Assembly (NCBI RefSeq): GCF_026000115.1
Contig: NZ_AP026867.1
Location: forward strand, 7,045,001-7,109,000
From: Aureispira anguillae
Lineage (GTDB): Bacteria; Bacteroidota; Bacteroidia; Chitinophagales; Saprospiraceae
Reading direction: 5' to 3'
Length of the DNA stretch: 64,000 bases
This document shows, one piece after another, positions 44,867 through 53,595 of the stretch. Position 1 is the stretch's first letter. Every line of letters begins with the position of its first letter. A model generated the notes under the pieces. It saw only the letters and a list, made by a program, of their open reading frames with translations. It was not told the origin of the DNA and ran no database searches. The translations under genes were made by a program, and so were the position numbers.

Positions 44867-46624
44867 TCATTTGAGGGCTTGGCGCAATTCCACTCGTTGA
44901 TCGCTATAAATTATAACAGGATAATGACGATCAAGCCACTGTTTTTCTTCAAGGGTTGAAACTCGATCTTCTTTATCCCACAAAACAGATTGGTACAAGG
45001 GAGCATGAACAAAAGGAGCATAATGCTTACTATCCTTGGCTGCCATGTAGGTTTGTAGACGTTGTTGAGCACGCAAATAGTAGCATTCTAACAGCGGTTT
45101 GTCATAGTTAGAAAATAAATAACAGGTTTGAATATTTTTTGCTAACATTAATTGGGCTATTTCTTTTGCATTACGATCCAAATCTGCGCTCCAGCGAATG
45201 GCATAATGGACTTCTGTTCTCCAAATATTAAAACTTCCAATGCTAAGCGCTACCAGTAGTATTGCGAAGGTGTTTTGGGGTTTGGGAAACCATTGGGTGG
45301 CTAAACATGGCAGGGCAATTCCAATAAAGATACTTAAAAAACACCAAACTCGATAGGGAGGTTGGGTGCCTAAAGTAAGGTTAAGAATAGAAGGAAAGAG
45401 CAGAAATAAGCAAGTAATTTCTATCAATGGATTGGCTTGCGGTTGTTGGTTCTTTAATCGAACAGCAATTAACCCTAAGGTTATACTTACTAAAAACCAA
45501 TAAACAGGGGTTAATCGACCTGCTCCTAAGAGCAACCAATCGGCTACTTTGTCTTGGTAATGAATAAAAATCTCTCCTTGGGGGGCTTTATGAGAAGCAA
45601 TATTGACTAAGGTTTGAAAACCATTGGTGATAATAAAAGGAAAGTAAAGCAGTGCAACAATTCCTAGAACGATTAGATTGGTTAATATCCACGCTTTCCA
45701 AAACGTTTTTTTTCTTATTAATAGGTGGATTAAAAGAACAAAATTAAGGAGCAGCCAAATATAGGCATAGGTAGGAACCGCATAAAAACCTAGTATCTGA
45801 GCTAAGCCCCAAACAGCCCATAAGTAATTGGATGGATTGGCTCTGTTACAAATTTTTAGACCAGCCCATAAGGCTAATAAGGCAAAAAAGAGTTGGAATA
45901 TATACGCTCGTGCATAGAGAGAATAGAAGCAAACTCCTGGTGAAAAAACAAACCATGTTAATCCAACCAATGCCCAACGCCAGCCCCAAAAATTACGAAC
46001 CAAAAGATAAAAAAGCCCACTAGTAGCTATGCCTCCCAAATAAACAGGAAGCCGCAAACTGTACTTGGCCTCCAAAGGGAGATAGTCAGAAATGCAAGCC
46101 AATAAACTATATAGAATATGATTGTTGTTGGGGCTAATAGCCGCTATTAAAAAACCATTGGAAACAAAATGGTTGTACGTCCATGCTTCATCATATTGCA
46201 ACTCATAGCGATACAGTTGAACAATACCTCTAAGGGCAAACAAAAACATAAGAAGGCAAAAAAGACGCTTCTCTAATGGATTAAATTGTTGGTACTGTCT
46301 TTTCAGAAAGACCTTGGATCGGTTGGTAAATTCTAATAAAAAGCGACTAAAATCTGTTAACCTAGGATAGATATAATATAAGGCAAGCCCCCAAAAGATA
46401 AGAAAAAGAAGTGCAATATAACGAGCCCATTGAAAGCGATTGGGAGGAAATACAGTTTGTTCAAAGTATGGACGCCATGCTTGTTTGTGAACAGCTTCTA
46501 GCACCCAAGTGGTAAATTCTTCGTAGTTCAATAGCCATAAGCTTAAACAACTGGCTAAGATTCCACCACCTATTGCAAAAGCTACGAATAAGAACAGAAT
46601 TGTAATTCGCTGAGTTGCTTTCAC
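44867..46624 (-). CDS. GT39-like membrane glycosyltransferase (ArnT/PMT type)
   Basis: A 585-residue polytopic protein with about a dozen membrane helices and the hallmark QYDEAWTYNHF near residue 145, as in polyprenyl-phosphate-dependent glycosyltransferases of the GT39/ArnT type. Such enzymes move a sugar from a lipid carrier to protein or lipid outside the membrane. It starts with GTG at 46622-46624, overlapping the TGA of the preceding small membrane protein gene by 4 bp (GTGA), which means translational coupling. It is the last gene of the minus-strand unit that carries the PspB-like array. Confidence 0.75.
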   Translation of the reverse strand: MKATQRITILFLFVAFAIGGGILASCLSLWLLNYEEFTTWVLEAVHKQAWRPYFEQTVFPPNRFQWARYIALLFLIFWGLALYYIYPRLTDFSRFLLEFTNRSKVFLKRQYQQFNPLEKRLFCLLMFLFALRGIVQLYRYELQYDEAWTYNHFVSNGFLIAAISPNNNHILYSLLACISDYLPLEAKYSLRLPVYLGGIATSGLFYLLVRNFWGWRWALVGLTWFVFSPGVCFYSLYARAYIFQLFFALLALWAGLKICNRANPSNYLWAVWGLAQILGFYAVPTYAYIWLLLNFVLLIHLLIRKKTFWKAWILTNLIVLGIVALLYFPFIITNGFQTLVNIASHKAPQGEIFIHYQDKVADWLLLGAGRLTPVYWFLVSITLGLIAVRLKNQQPQANPLIEITCLFLLFPSILNLTLGTQPPYRVWCFLSIFIGIALPCLATQWFPKPQNTFAILLVALSIGSFNIWRTEVHYAIRWSADLDRNAKEIAQLMLAKNIQTCYLFSNYDKPLLECYYLRAQQRLQTYMAAKDSKHYAPFVHAPLYQSVLWDKEDRVSTLEEKQWLDRHYPVIIYSDQRVELRQALK

Positions 46625-46917
46625 TTTAAATTTTGGATAAGAGATTTTAGGGCAGTAATTTCTGCTTTTAAATCAATGGCTTCTCGCCCGCTAGTGGGTG
46701 GGTCAACAAACTGAGCATCGGTTACAATCATTTCAACATTCCCTAGTCGTTTTTCCATCGCCTCAATTTTTTTTTGAGCAGCAGCAAGTTGATCCAAGAT
46801 AGCTTGATGTTGTTTATCTTGTTCCATTTTATCTTTAAACGCTTTGTTAGAAGCTGAGTACGTATAGCCAATAATAAGGAGTAGGCATAATGCTAAAAGT
46901 CCAGCTAATGCAGGCAT
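46621..46917 (-). CDS. PspB-like small membrane protein F (divergent member)
   Basis: A 98-residue protein with one N-terminal membrane helix (about 3-21) and a long coiled coil. The segment AMEKRLGNVEMIVTD near residue 55 resembles the ERLxNLEYIL motif of its five neighbours and of E. coli PspB (MRERIQALESILD). The shared ending YEKEQ...D..NK is missing, replaced by a further coil. It lies 11 nt from member E and overlaps the glycosyltransferase gene by 4 bp. Confidence 0.6.
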   Translation of the reverse strand: MPALAGLLALCLLLIIGYTYSASNKAFKDKMEQDKQHQAILDQLAAAQKKIEAMEKRLGNVEMIVTDAQFVDPPTSGREAIDLKAEITALKSLIQNLK

Positions 46918-46928
46918 AGTGTAATTAG

Positions 46929-47219
46929 TTAAAGTGAATCTTTATTTTCTTTATCGATACGAACTTGTTCTTTTTCGTAGTCTTTGAGATTGATGTATTG
47001 TCTATCTTGACTCAAAAGATACTTAATATTATCCAATTCTTCTCGAATTTCTTCATTTTCTGCCATAAGACTCCCCAATTGTTGTTTCAATTCCGCACCA
47101 TCTGCTCCTCCTGAACTATGTTTGTAGTTTAGTTCCTTAAGTTTTAGATAAAAGCGGGTTAAGATAAGGGTGATTAAAACCGTGGAAATGCAAATAAACA
47201 GGGCAATTTCTGGAAACAT
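46929..47219 (-). CDS. PspB-like small membrane protein E
   Basis: A 96-residue protein with a membrane helix (about 3-25) and a cytoplasmic coiled coil containing LMAENEEIREELDNIKYLLSQ (about 52-72), then DYEKEQVRIDKENK. The same two blocks recur in the four genes upstream. It lies 2 nt after member D. No family has been described to my knowledge; the layout (membrane helix, then amphipathic coil) resembles the phage-shock protein PspB. Confidence 0.7.
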   Translation of the reverse strand: MFPEIALFICISTVLITLILTRFYLKLKELNYKHSSGGADGAELKQQLGSLMAENEEIREELDNIKYLLSQDRQYINLKDYEKEQVRIDKENKDSL

Positions 47220-47221
47220 AG

Positions 47222-47533
47222 TTATGAATTATATTTGTTTTCTCGATCAATGCGGATTTGTTCCTTTTCGTACTCTTTGGAGTCGATGAATTCTTTACCT
47301 TGGCTCAAAAGGTATTTGATATTGCGCAACTCCTCTTTCATGTCTTCATTTTCGGCCATCAAATAACCAATATCCTTTTTCAAATTATCAATTTGATCAA
47401 AATCATCCTCTTTGTCAAACTCTCGTTTTAGTTTTCTTACTTTGAGATTTAGAATTTGAAAAACAAAAAATAGGAATAAACCTACTGTAGTTAATGCGGC
47501 TACAACGATTAATAATTCGGCTAAATCATCCAT
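47222..47533 (-). CDS. PspB-like small membrane protein D
   Basis: A 103-residue protein with a membrane helix (about 6-29) and the shared blocks LMAENEDMKEELRNIKYLLSQ and EYEKEQIRIDRENKYNS. Its ATG overlaps the stop of member C by one base (TAATG), so translation is coupled. Closest in sequence to member E. The soluble part is highly charged. Confidence 0.7.
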   Translation of the reverse strand: MDDLAELLIVVAALTTVGLFLFFVFQILNLKVRKLKREFDKEDDFDQIDNLKKDIGYLMAENEDMKEELRNIKYLLSQGKEFIDSKEYEKEQIRIDRENKYNS

Positions 47534-47826
47534 TATGAGTTGAATTTATTGTTTCTATCTAATTTGATCTGCTCTTGTTCATATTCCAAATTAATGCGGC
47601 GCGTTTCATCGCTAAGTATATACTCTAAATTTTTGAGCCGTTCTTTAATTTCATCATTTTCGGCCATTAAATGCCCCACTTCTTTGCGTAAGTCACTAAT
47701 TGTTCCATCGTCTTCTCTATGGCTCATTTTTAATCGCTGTAATTTGAGGTAATACGAACCAATAATTGCAGACAAAGGAACTGAAAAAACGGCTATAATG
47801 GCAATAATTGCAATAAAAGGACCCAT
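47533..47826 (-). CDS. PspB-like small membrane protein C
   Basis: A 97-residue protein with a membrane helix (about 4-26), then HLMAENDEIKERLKNLEYILSD and EYEQEQIKLDRNNKFNS. The KERLKNLEYIL stretch is the closest of the set to the PspB pattern of E. coli. The stop codon overlaps the start of member D. A 36-nt gap separates it from member B upstream. Confidence 0.7.
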   Translation of the reverse strand: MGPFIAIIAIIAVFSVPLSAIIGSYYLKLQRLKMSHREDDGTISDLRKEVGHLMAENDEIKERLKNLEYILSDETRRINLEYEQEQIKLDRNNKFNS

Positions 47827-47862
47827 AGTATAGTTAGCATTAAATTTATAAGAATGAATTAA

Positions 47863-48171
47863 TTAAAGCGATAAAGAGCCCTTGGCATCATAATCTAATT
47901 TCATTTGCTCTCTTTCATAATCTAGATCAATTTTTTGACGGGAATTTTGACTTAGGAGGTATTTGATATTGCGCAATTCTTCCTTCATTTCTTCATTCTC
48001 AGCCATTAGATATCGAATTTGTTGTTTGGTATCTTTAGAGGCTTGACCTGGCTCTTGTAAATTATGCTGTTGTTTTAGGTGGTTGAGTTTGATTTTAAAG
48101 TAGGAACTTAAATAATAAAAAGTCATAGGAACACCTATTACTGTTACCATAAATAAGAAAAATTCGCCCAT
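47863..48171 (-). CDS. PspB-like small membrane protein B
   Basis: A 102-residue protein from the ATG at 48169-48171; a frame running 18 codons further upstream to 48225 would spoil the size match with the siblings. It has a membrane helix (about 3-27) and the shared YLMAENEEMKEELRNIKYLL and DYEREQMKLD blocks. It lies about 80 nt after member A. Confidence 0.68.
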   Translation of the reverse strand: MGEFFLFMVTVIGVPMTFYYLSSYFKIKLNHLKQQHNLQEPGQASKDTKQQIRYLMAENEEMKEELRNIKYLLSQNSRQKIDLDYEREQMKLDYDAKGSLSL

Positions 48172-48253
48172 AATATGTAGGTTTGATAGATGATGAATTG
48201 TAATGCAATCAAAAAGGAGCAGCAAGCAATAACTCTTTTAGAACTTAAAAGGA

Positions 48254-48520
48254 TTAATATTCAAATTTATTGGTATTATTATCCAAGCGCATTTGCTCTT
48301 TTTCATAATCTAGGTCAATATAATCTTTTTTCTCTGCAATGATGTATTCAAGGTTGCGTAAACGTTCTTTCATTGCTTCGTTTTCAGCCATTAACTGACC
48401 AATTTGCCGTTTCACCTCTTTAGAGTTTGCTCCCCCTCGTTTTTCTTGCTTCAATTTTTGTTTTTGAAGATCAAAATAATAGCCTCCAACAACGATGACT
48501 GCAATTGCTGTCCAAAACAT
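48254..48520 (-). CDS. PspB-like small membrane protein A
   Basis: An 88-residue protein, first of the array, with a short membrane helix (about 1-16, FWTAIAVIVVGGYYF), then QLMAENEAMKERLRNLEYIIA and DYEKEQMRLDNNTNK. It follows the HEAT-like gene by about 150 bp on the same strand and may begin its own transcript; the small intergenic gaps downstream suggest the array through the glycosyltransferase gene is cotranscribed. Confidence 0.68.
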   Translation of the reverse strand: MFWTAIAVIVVGGYYFDLQKQKLKQEKRGGANSKEVKRQIGQLMAENEAMKERLRNLEYIIAEKKDYIDLDYEKEQMRLDNNTNKFEY

Positions 48521-48668
48521 AATAAGTAGTAGTTTTAATTAAAAGAAAAATAGTGGCTCATTGGTAAATGATACGATCATTCCAAAAAATGAGAGCACTA
48601 GGTATTACTATAAACCGCTGCAATAAGGTTCAGAGTTCCTAGCTCTTTTATAAAATCGACTGGTGTAT

Positions 48669-49484
48669 CTAAAAACGCTCCAAACCTATATCAGGAATCG
48701 ACAAACGGACTCCGTTATTTTGGGCGATACTCTGAATCAATCGATACTCCTGCCACAAATCATTAACACGCCCTTTGGTATTCATCAAAGATCGATACTC
48801 TGTAAGGACAGGATTTAGCAAACGAATTAAGAGCGTAGGAGCTAATCCTTTGGTTTGTTGCAAGGCAGATAAGGCATAGAAACGCATCTTGGGATCTTTA
48901 AGGTGCTTCGCAAGTGTTGTAATTGATTTTTGGGTTCCTGTAGGCATGTTAACCAATAATACTAATGCTGCTTTGGCAATCTCTACGTTCTTAGAATTGG
49001 CATAGTTATCAATGCTTGCCCAGGAGGGTTCTAAGGCATGTCTAAAAGATTTTAAGCGTTGCAAAAAATGCAAAATAACAGCATCATTACTAGCATAAAC
49101 TAAATGAAACCATTTTTGTAGTGTTTCCTTTCTAGGGATTCGGCGAAATTTTTTTAATCGAGCGAGAATAGCCGTATCTAGTTGAATGGGAAGCCCTCTA
49201 GAGGCCTGTCCCACAATTTTGCTAAAGGAAGCATTGGGGCAGTACCAATGTAACATTTTATTCAATAAGTCAATTTGTAGAGCGGTTTGATTCGTTTGAG
49301 TTTGAAGAAAACGCTCCTGAAGTTCCTCTTGTTCAATGCTTGGTTGTAAGGCATAAAATAGTGCTTTGCACAGATCTCGTTTAGATCGGTTTAGGAAAAT
49401 TTCTCGACAGTTTGCCTCATTCTGATGAGGAATCACTTGTATCAAAAAATTAAGATGTTGGTCATATTTGTCCATTTTGATCAT
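48669..49484 (-). CDS. HEAT-repeat-like helical protein
   Basis: A 271-residue helical, basic protein. The C-terminal half has repeated helical pairs with HEAT-like features (VEIAKAALVLLVNM, then KMRFYALSALQQTKGLAPTLLIRLL). No signal peptide or membrane helix. No family recognised. Starts at 49484 or at the ATG three codons later (49475). It precedes the small membrane protein array on the same strand by about 150 bp; whether it is part of that unit is unknown. Confidence 0.55.
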   Translation of the reverse strand: MIKMDKYDQHLNFLIQVIPHQNEANCREIFLNRSKRDLCKALFYALQPSIEQEELQERFLQTQTNQTALQIDLLNKMLHWYCPNASFSKIVGQASRGLPIQLDTAILARLKKFRRIPRKETLQKWFHLVYASNDAVILHFLQRLKSFRHALEPSWASIDNYANSKNVEIAKAALVLLVNMPTGTQKSITTLAKHLKDPKMRFYALSALQQTKGLAPTLLIRLLNPVLTEYRSLMNTKGRVNDLWQEYRLIQSIAQNNGVRLSIPDIGLERF

Positions 49485-49599
49485 TCATTAAAGGTACTAA
49501 CAAGCATAATGGTTTGAATTTGTTTATTACAAGTAATACTCCGCTGATTAACTGCGTTGCTACTAAGTGGTAGTTATATTGCTACTTTGTGGTTAATAA

Positions 49600-49761
49600 T
49601 GAAGTTGTTTAAGAATAGCCTTACATCGCTAATGAAAGCTAATTTCTAGCTATTCTGCGTTAAAAATTTGCTCCATAGCGCTGCTATGAAGAAAATTTTT
49701 GCCTTGTTTACCTAAAAATTACTACTCATTATCAACAAAATTCCATTTTTAAACAACTTCA
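49600..49761. mobile_element. MITE-like element with 13-bp terminal inverted repeats
   Basis: A 162-bp segment bounded by perfect 13-bp terminal inverted repeats, tgaagttgtttaa (49600-49612) and ttaaacaacttca (49749-49761). The flanking sequence carries ATAA on both sides (49596-49599 and 49762-49765), as expected of a target-site duplication. It codes for nothing. Inside is a nested hairpin (49662-49700) with the core atagcgctgctat. No transposase is in the window, so it would have been moved in trans. Confidence 0.7.
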
Positions 49762-49851
49762 ATAAGATAATTGGAGTATTTATACAAATTACAAAAAAAA
49801 ATCTATTTGAGATTAGGATTTGCGAACTTGTTTACCAGCAGCACTTTTTAC

Positions 49852-49907
49852 CAATAAAAAATCGATAATTCGAAGCCCTTCTCTTTTTTTAGGGCTTCAA
49901 ATTATCG
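49852..49907 (-). terminator. Terminator of the T9SS cargo gene
   Basis: Two 8-bp stems, gaagccct/agggcttc and cgataatt/aattatcg, are stacked with one mismatch between them. On the minus strand a T tract follows (read from 49862 to 49852). It lies about 80 nt after the stop codon at 49986. Confidence 0.8.
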
Positions 49908-49985
49908 AAAGAAAAATAGGAATATAATGACTTACCTATTGAATTAAGTAGAGACCGATTAAGGGCTCTTGATTACACGATGTAC

Positions 49986-52778
49986 TTAATTTTTTACAAT
50001 TTTATAAAATAAAAGCTGTTGACCACTTGAAATAGAAACCGTGTAAAGCCCTGTAGGGAAGCCCTCCATATTGATTTCATGAAGCGTTGCTGTTGCTTTT
50101 TGTTCAATTAGAACTCGACCCAAGTGATCCAATACTTGAATCGTACTTTCTTGTTCCTGTTCTTTATGGATGTAGATAATTCCATTGGTAGGATTGGGAT
50201 AAACCAATATTTCTGCTCCATGCTTTAGATTTTCCGTAGCTACTAAGCTTACCGTTGTACAAGTAGAAGTTGAAGTACAGGTTCCATTACTAATTTGAAC
50301 GGCATAAGAACCACTAAGGGTAGGCGTAAAGTTTTGTGCAGTTGCTCCCACAATAGGAGTATTCCCATTGTTACAGTCTAACCATTGATAGGTCATTCCT
50401 GAGGCATTGGCGGTTAGGGTCAAGCCATTTTGACTGACCGTTGTATTCATACTAGCTGTTGTTTGAATGGTTAGGTTGATCGTAACCGTACTGTCACAAC
50501 CTGCCGAATTGGGGACAATAGCGGTATATTGTCCTGAAGTTGTATAAACTTGCCCATCAGGAGCCGTATAGCTATCACAAGCCAATTCATGGATCGTACT
50601 GCTACTACTATCACCTATTGTTAAATTGATAGCAATGGTACTGTCACAACCAATCGAATTGGGAATAATAGCGGTGTATTGTCCTGAAGTCGTATAAACC
50701 TGCCCATCAGGAGCTATATAATTATTACAAGCATTAACACTAAGGTTAGAACCGCTAGGGTAACAGGTGGTGTCAATATTTATGTTGTCGATATAGAGAT
50801 TGTTTCCATAGCCATTTTTTACGACAAATCTAATTTGAACAGAATGACCAACATAGGCATTTAAATTGATTGCATCATTGCGCCAATCATTCGAACTGCT
50901 AGGAGCCCAAGCAGTGGTATGATATTGATTACCGACTCCTAATGTTAAGTTGTCTTTGGTGTAAACTCTCTGGTAGGTATTGCCACAATCGGTTGATATT
51001 TCGACCCCTAATTCATCATAATAAACGGAACTATAGGGACGGTAGGAAAGATCAAAGGTAAGTTCTGCTCGTTGAGTGGTTGTAAAATCTAATGTAGGCA
51101 AATAGAAATAATCGCGTTGATTGTTTGCGCCATAATCATAACAATTGACATAAAGTGCTTGTGTTGCAGTTCCATTAGCGCCTATTACTTGTATCGAATC
51201 CCAGGTTATACTATCATCATAATTATAGATAGAAGTATAGGGGGGAAGATAGCTTCCTTCAAAATCTTCTTGATAGGGAAGGCTTAATGGATCATATAAA
51301 TTAATCGTGATGATGCTATCACAGAGTAAGGCATTCCAAACGGTATCTTGATAAACTCCTGATGATTGCCACGTATATTTTCCGCTAGGGGAGGTATAAC
51401 TACCGTTACAAAGAGGTACATCAATAGAAGAACTAGCAGGACTACAGGGGATTGGAGACCATTTACAAATATAAAAGTCAAAATCTGTAGATGAAGCAGA
51501 ATTTAGGACATGGTGGCTTGCCTCTGGATCGATGTCACAGGCTCCTTTAAAATTGCCAATGGTATAAACACCATCAAGGCTATCGGTTGCTACTCCTGAC
51601 TTATAGGCATAGTCACTATAAATAGCAGTAGAGGTATAGGTTGTTCGTCGCCAATGCTCTAGACCATTAGAATTGAGTTTAATCAATAATGCATTATACC
51701 CTGATCTGCCCCCTGCATAAACATTGTTATTTCTATCCGTTGCAATAGCATAACCTTTGGAATTTTCTCTTTCATCTGAGTAAACCCATATAAAATTACC
51801 ATTGGCATCTAGTTTTAGGACAAAAATGCTGGGCCAAAAAACTAGATTTAAACCTATATATCTACTATAAGAAGATTGTATATGAGTTCCTGAGTAACTA
51901 GGGTCAAAGTCAACATCGTTTTGAAAGGCACCTGTTATGAGTAGCTTTCCTGCATCATCTACGGTGATAGAATGCGCTTCATCATCTTCGGAACCTCCAA
52001 TGGACTTGGTCCAAAGCAGTGTACCTGCACTGTCCCGTTTTCGAATGCGGATGTCATCGTTACCACCAACTTGATAGGTACTGACCGTGTATACATTGTT
52101 TTGAAGATCCGTTGCTACTGGATGTCCAAATTCCCCACTATGTTCAGGCATCCCATGCATCCATTTAAAATTCCCATCAGAATCGTATTTCGCCAAAAAA
52201 TAACTTCCCAAATAAGAATAAGGAGCGTGGATATAAGAGGTTGTATCTGGATCAAAATCAGTGGTATCTTGGTAATGACCAGTTACATAGATGTTATTGG
52301 ACTGATCAGAAGTTATGGTATAGCCATGTTGGTCGTCATTGCCTGTTATGGCTTTTGCCCAAATAGTTGTCCCCATAGAATCTAGTTTGAGAATAAAAGC
52401 ATCGTGATCCCATGTGCTTCCAGGAGCGGTCAACGTATGTTGATTACCAAAATCGATATGACGGTTAAAGTCGCCTGTTACATAAATATTGCCTAACTGA
52501 TCTGTTGTAATGCCTCTGCCCTGTGCTTCACGGATTCCATTGCCTATTATTCTGCTCCAAACCGTTGTCCCGTCGTGTCGGCTTTTTCGTATGAAAATTT
52601 GATCATTGCGCCTTCCCGTTGTATAAATGTAACCTCTTTTGTCATAATGAATATCATGCCCATGATCATCAATGTTGGTCCCATGATGCTGCCCCCATTC
52701 CAATTGAGGAACTTGCCCATAGCTGTCTTGCAAGCAGAAAATTAAGAGTAGTACGAATAAATAGGATATTTGTCTCAT
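49986..52778 (-). CDS. Large secreted protein with T9SS type A sorting domain
   Basis: A 930-residue exported protein from the ATG at 52776-52778 (MRQISYLFVLLLIFCLQDSYGQ signal peptide); a longer frame to 52832 starts from a non-ATG codon. Residues about 25-450 contain repeated SBBP-type beta-propeller blocks such as GNIYVTGDFN and NNVYAGGRSG. A jelly-roll-like region follows, then two nearly identical 50-residue repeats (about 670-770) and an Ig-like stretch. The last 75 residues (VYPNPTNGIIYI ... GLYTVSIS ... KIVKN) form the T9SS C-terminal sorting domain, which sends the protein across the outer membrane to the surface. Adhesion or cargo role; no enzyme motif seen. Confidence 0.88.
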   Translation of the reverse strand: MRQISYLFVLLLIFCLQDSYGQVPQLEWGQHHGTNIDDHGHDIHYDKRGYIYTTGRRNDQIFIRKSRHDGTTVWSRIIGNGIREAQGRGITTDQLGNIYVTGDFNRHIDFGNQHTLTAPGSTWDHDAFILKLDSMGTTIWAKAITGNDDQHGYTITSDQSNNIYVTGHYQDTTDFDPDTTSYIHAPYSYLGSYFLAKYDSDGNFKWMHGMPEHSGEFGHPVATDLQNNVYTVSTYQVGGNDDIRIRKRDSAGTLLWTKSIGGSEDDEAHSITVDDAGKLLITGAFQNDVDFDPSYSGTHIQSSYSRYIGLNLVFWPSIFVLKLDANGNFIWVYSDERENSKGYAIATDRNNNVYAGGRSGYNALLIKLNSNGLEHWRRTTYTSTAIYSDYAYKSGVATDSLDGVYTIGNFKGACDIDPEASHHVLNSASSTDFDFYICKWSPIPCSPASSSIDVPLCNGSYTSPSGKYTWQSSGVYQDTVWNALLCDSIITINLYDPLSLPYQEDFEGSYLPPYTSIYNYDDSITWDSIQVIGANGTATQALYVNCYDYGANNQRDYFYLPTLDFTTTQRAELTFDLSYRPYSSVYYDELGVEISTDCGNTYQRVYTKDNLTLGVGNQYHTTAWAPSSSNDWRNDAINLNAYVGHSVQIRFVVKNGYGNNLYIDNINIDTTCYPSGSNLSVNACNNYIAPDGQVYTTSGQYTAIIPNSIGCDSTIAINLTIGDSSSSTIHELACDSYTAPDGQVYTTSGQYTAIVPNSAGCDSTVTINLTIQTTASMNTTVSQNGLTLTANASGMTYQWLDCNNGNTPIVGATAQNFTPTLSGSYAVQISNGTCTSTSTCTTVSLVATENLKHGAEILVYPNPTNGIIYIHKEQEQESTIQVLDHLGRVLIEQKATATLHEINMEGFPTGLYTVSISSGQQLLFYKIVKN
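50465..50764 (-). repeat. Two tandem 150-bp repeats inside the T9SS cargo gene
   Basis: Two adjacent 150-bp units are highly similar; both encode the pattern C-x-Y-x-APDGQVYTTSGQYTAI-x-PNS-x-GCDST. A more diverged relative occurs near 51350-51420 (NGSYTSPSGKYTWQSSGVYQD). Recent duplication inside a surface protein is the simplest explanation. Confidence 0.8.
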
Positions 52779-52850
52779 TGTTTTTGTTTTTATGTGGCAA
52801 CTTCTAAGTTGGTAAAGAAATCTAACGGTCAATTGTTAGTTTGTTAATAC

Positions 52851-52882
52851 CAAAATTAGGTTGCCAACCTCATGAATGCAAA
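52851..52882 (-). promoter_or_regulatory. Promoter of the T9SS cargo gene
   Basis: On the minus strand, TTTG (52879-52882), a 20-nt spacer and TAATTTTG (52851-52858) form a full Bacteroidota promoter with the same spacing as that of sucC, about 73 nt upstream of the ATG at 52778. Confidence 0.65.
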
Positions 52883-53004
52883 AATAAAAACAGGAGATGT
52901 ACACAGTGGTTGATTGGGAGTACGATCGGGATTTTTTAGCGTATGATTGGAGGAGGGGTAAAAGTTAAAATGTGTTGATTTGTAAGTGGTTAGTTAAGGT
53001 GCTT

Positions 53005-53484
53005 CTATTTTATAATACCATAACGAATAGCCGTTTGATTGTGGTATTCATGCAATGCTTTTCCAGTGAATGTTCTCACACAATCTTGCAAAATTTGGGT
53101 ATAATCTTGGGCTTCATTTTCCCATTGAAGGGGGCGTTTAACGTTGCGGCGGATAACCCCATTAAAATCGGTATAGATTCGTTTGATAGACCCATTTTCA
53201 GCACATTCAAGGTTAAAAATCGTAGAATTTTGAGAGAGTGCTAATAAAGCTACCTGACTAGCCTTTGATGCTGCTGCAATATTATATTCACCAGAAGGAA
53301 CACAGACTAAAGTACCCTGTGGGCTAAAAACCACATCAACAAAACCATCTTTCCAAGAGTTGTTGACTTTTTGAAAAGGAACTTCACCTGATAATTCCAC
53401 TGCTAAACCTAGCGCATGGGCAAAATATTCAAAATTATTAAAATGGTTTTTATTGGCAACAATTACTGTAATATCAAGACTCAT
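53005..53484 (-). CDS. Hypothetical cytosolic protein
   Basis: A 159-residue protein of mixed alpha/beta character without signal peptide or membrane helix. It opens MSLDITVIVANKNHFNNFEYFA and contains the stretch VDVVFSPQGTLVCVPSGEY near residue 50. No family recognised. It lies between the T9SS gene and the TPR gene on the same strand, about 110 bp from the latter. Confidence 0.55.
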   Translation of the reverse strand: MSLDITVIVANKNHFNNFEYFAHALGLAVELSGEVPFQKVNNSWKDGFVDVVFSPQGTLVCVPSGEYNIAAASKASQVALLALSQNSTIFNLECAENGSIKRIYTDFNGVIRRNVKRPLQWENEAQDYTQILQDCVRTFTGKALHEYHNQTAIRYGIIK

Positions 53485-53595
53485 AACAAGATAACTTGGG
53501 CTGAAAAATAGATATATTAGAGTGATTAAAATCTAAAATACAACAAAATGTTTTTAAAAGCAATTTTTTGTTTCTTTTTCTTAAGCATAGTCTAT

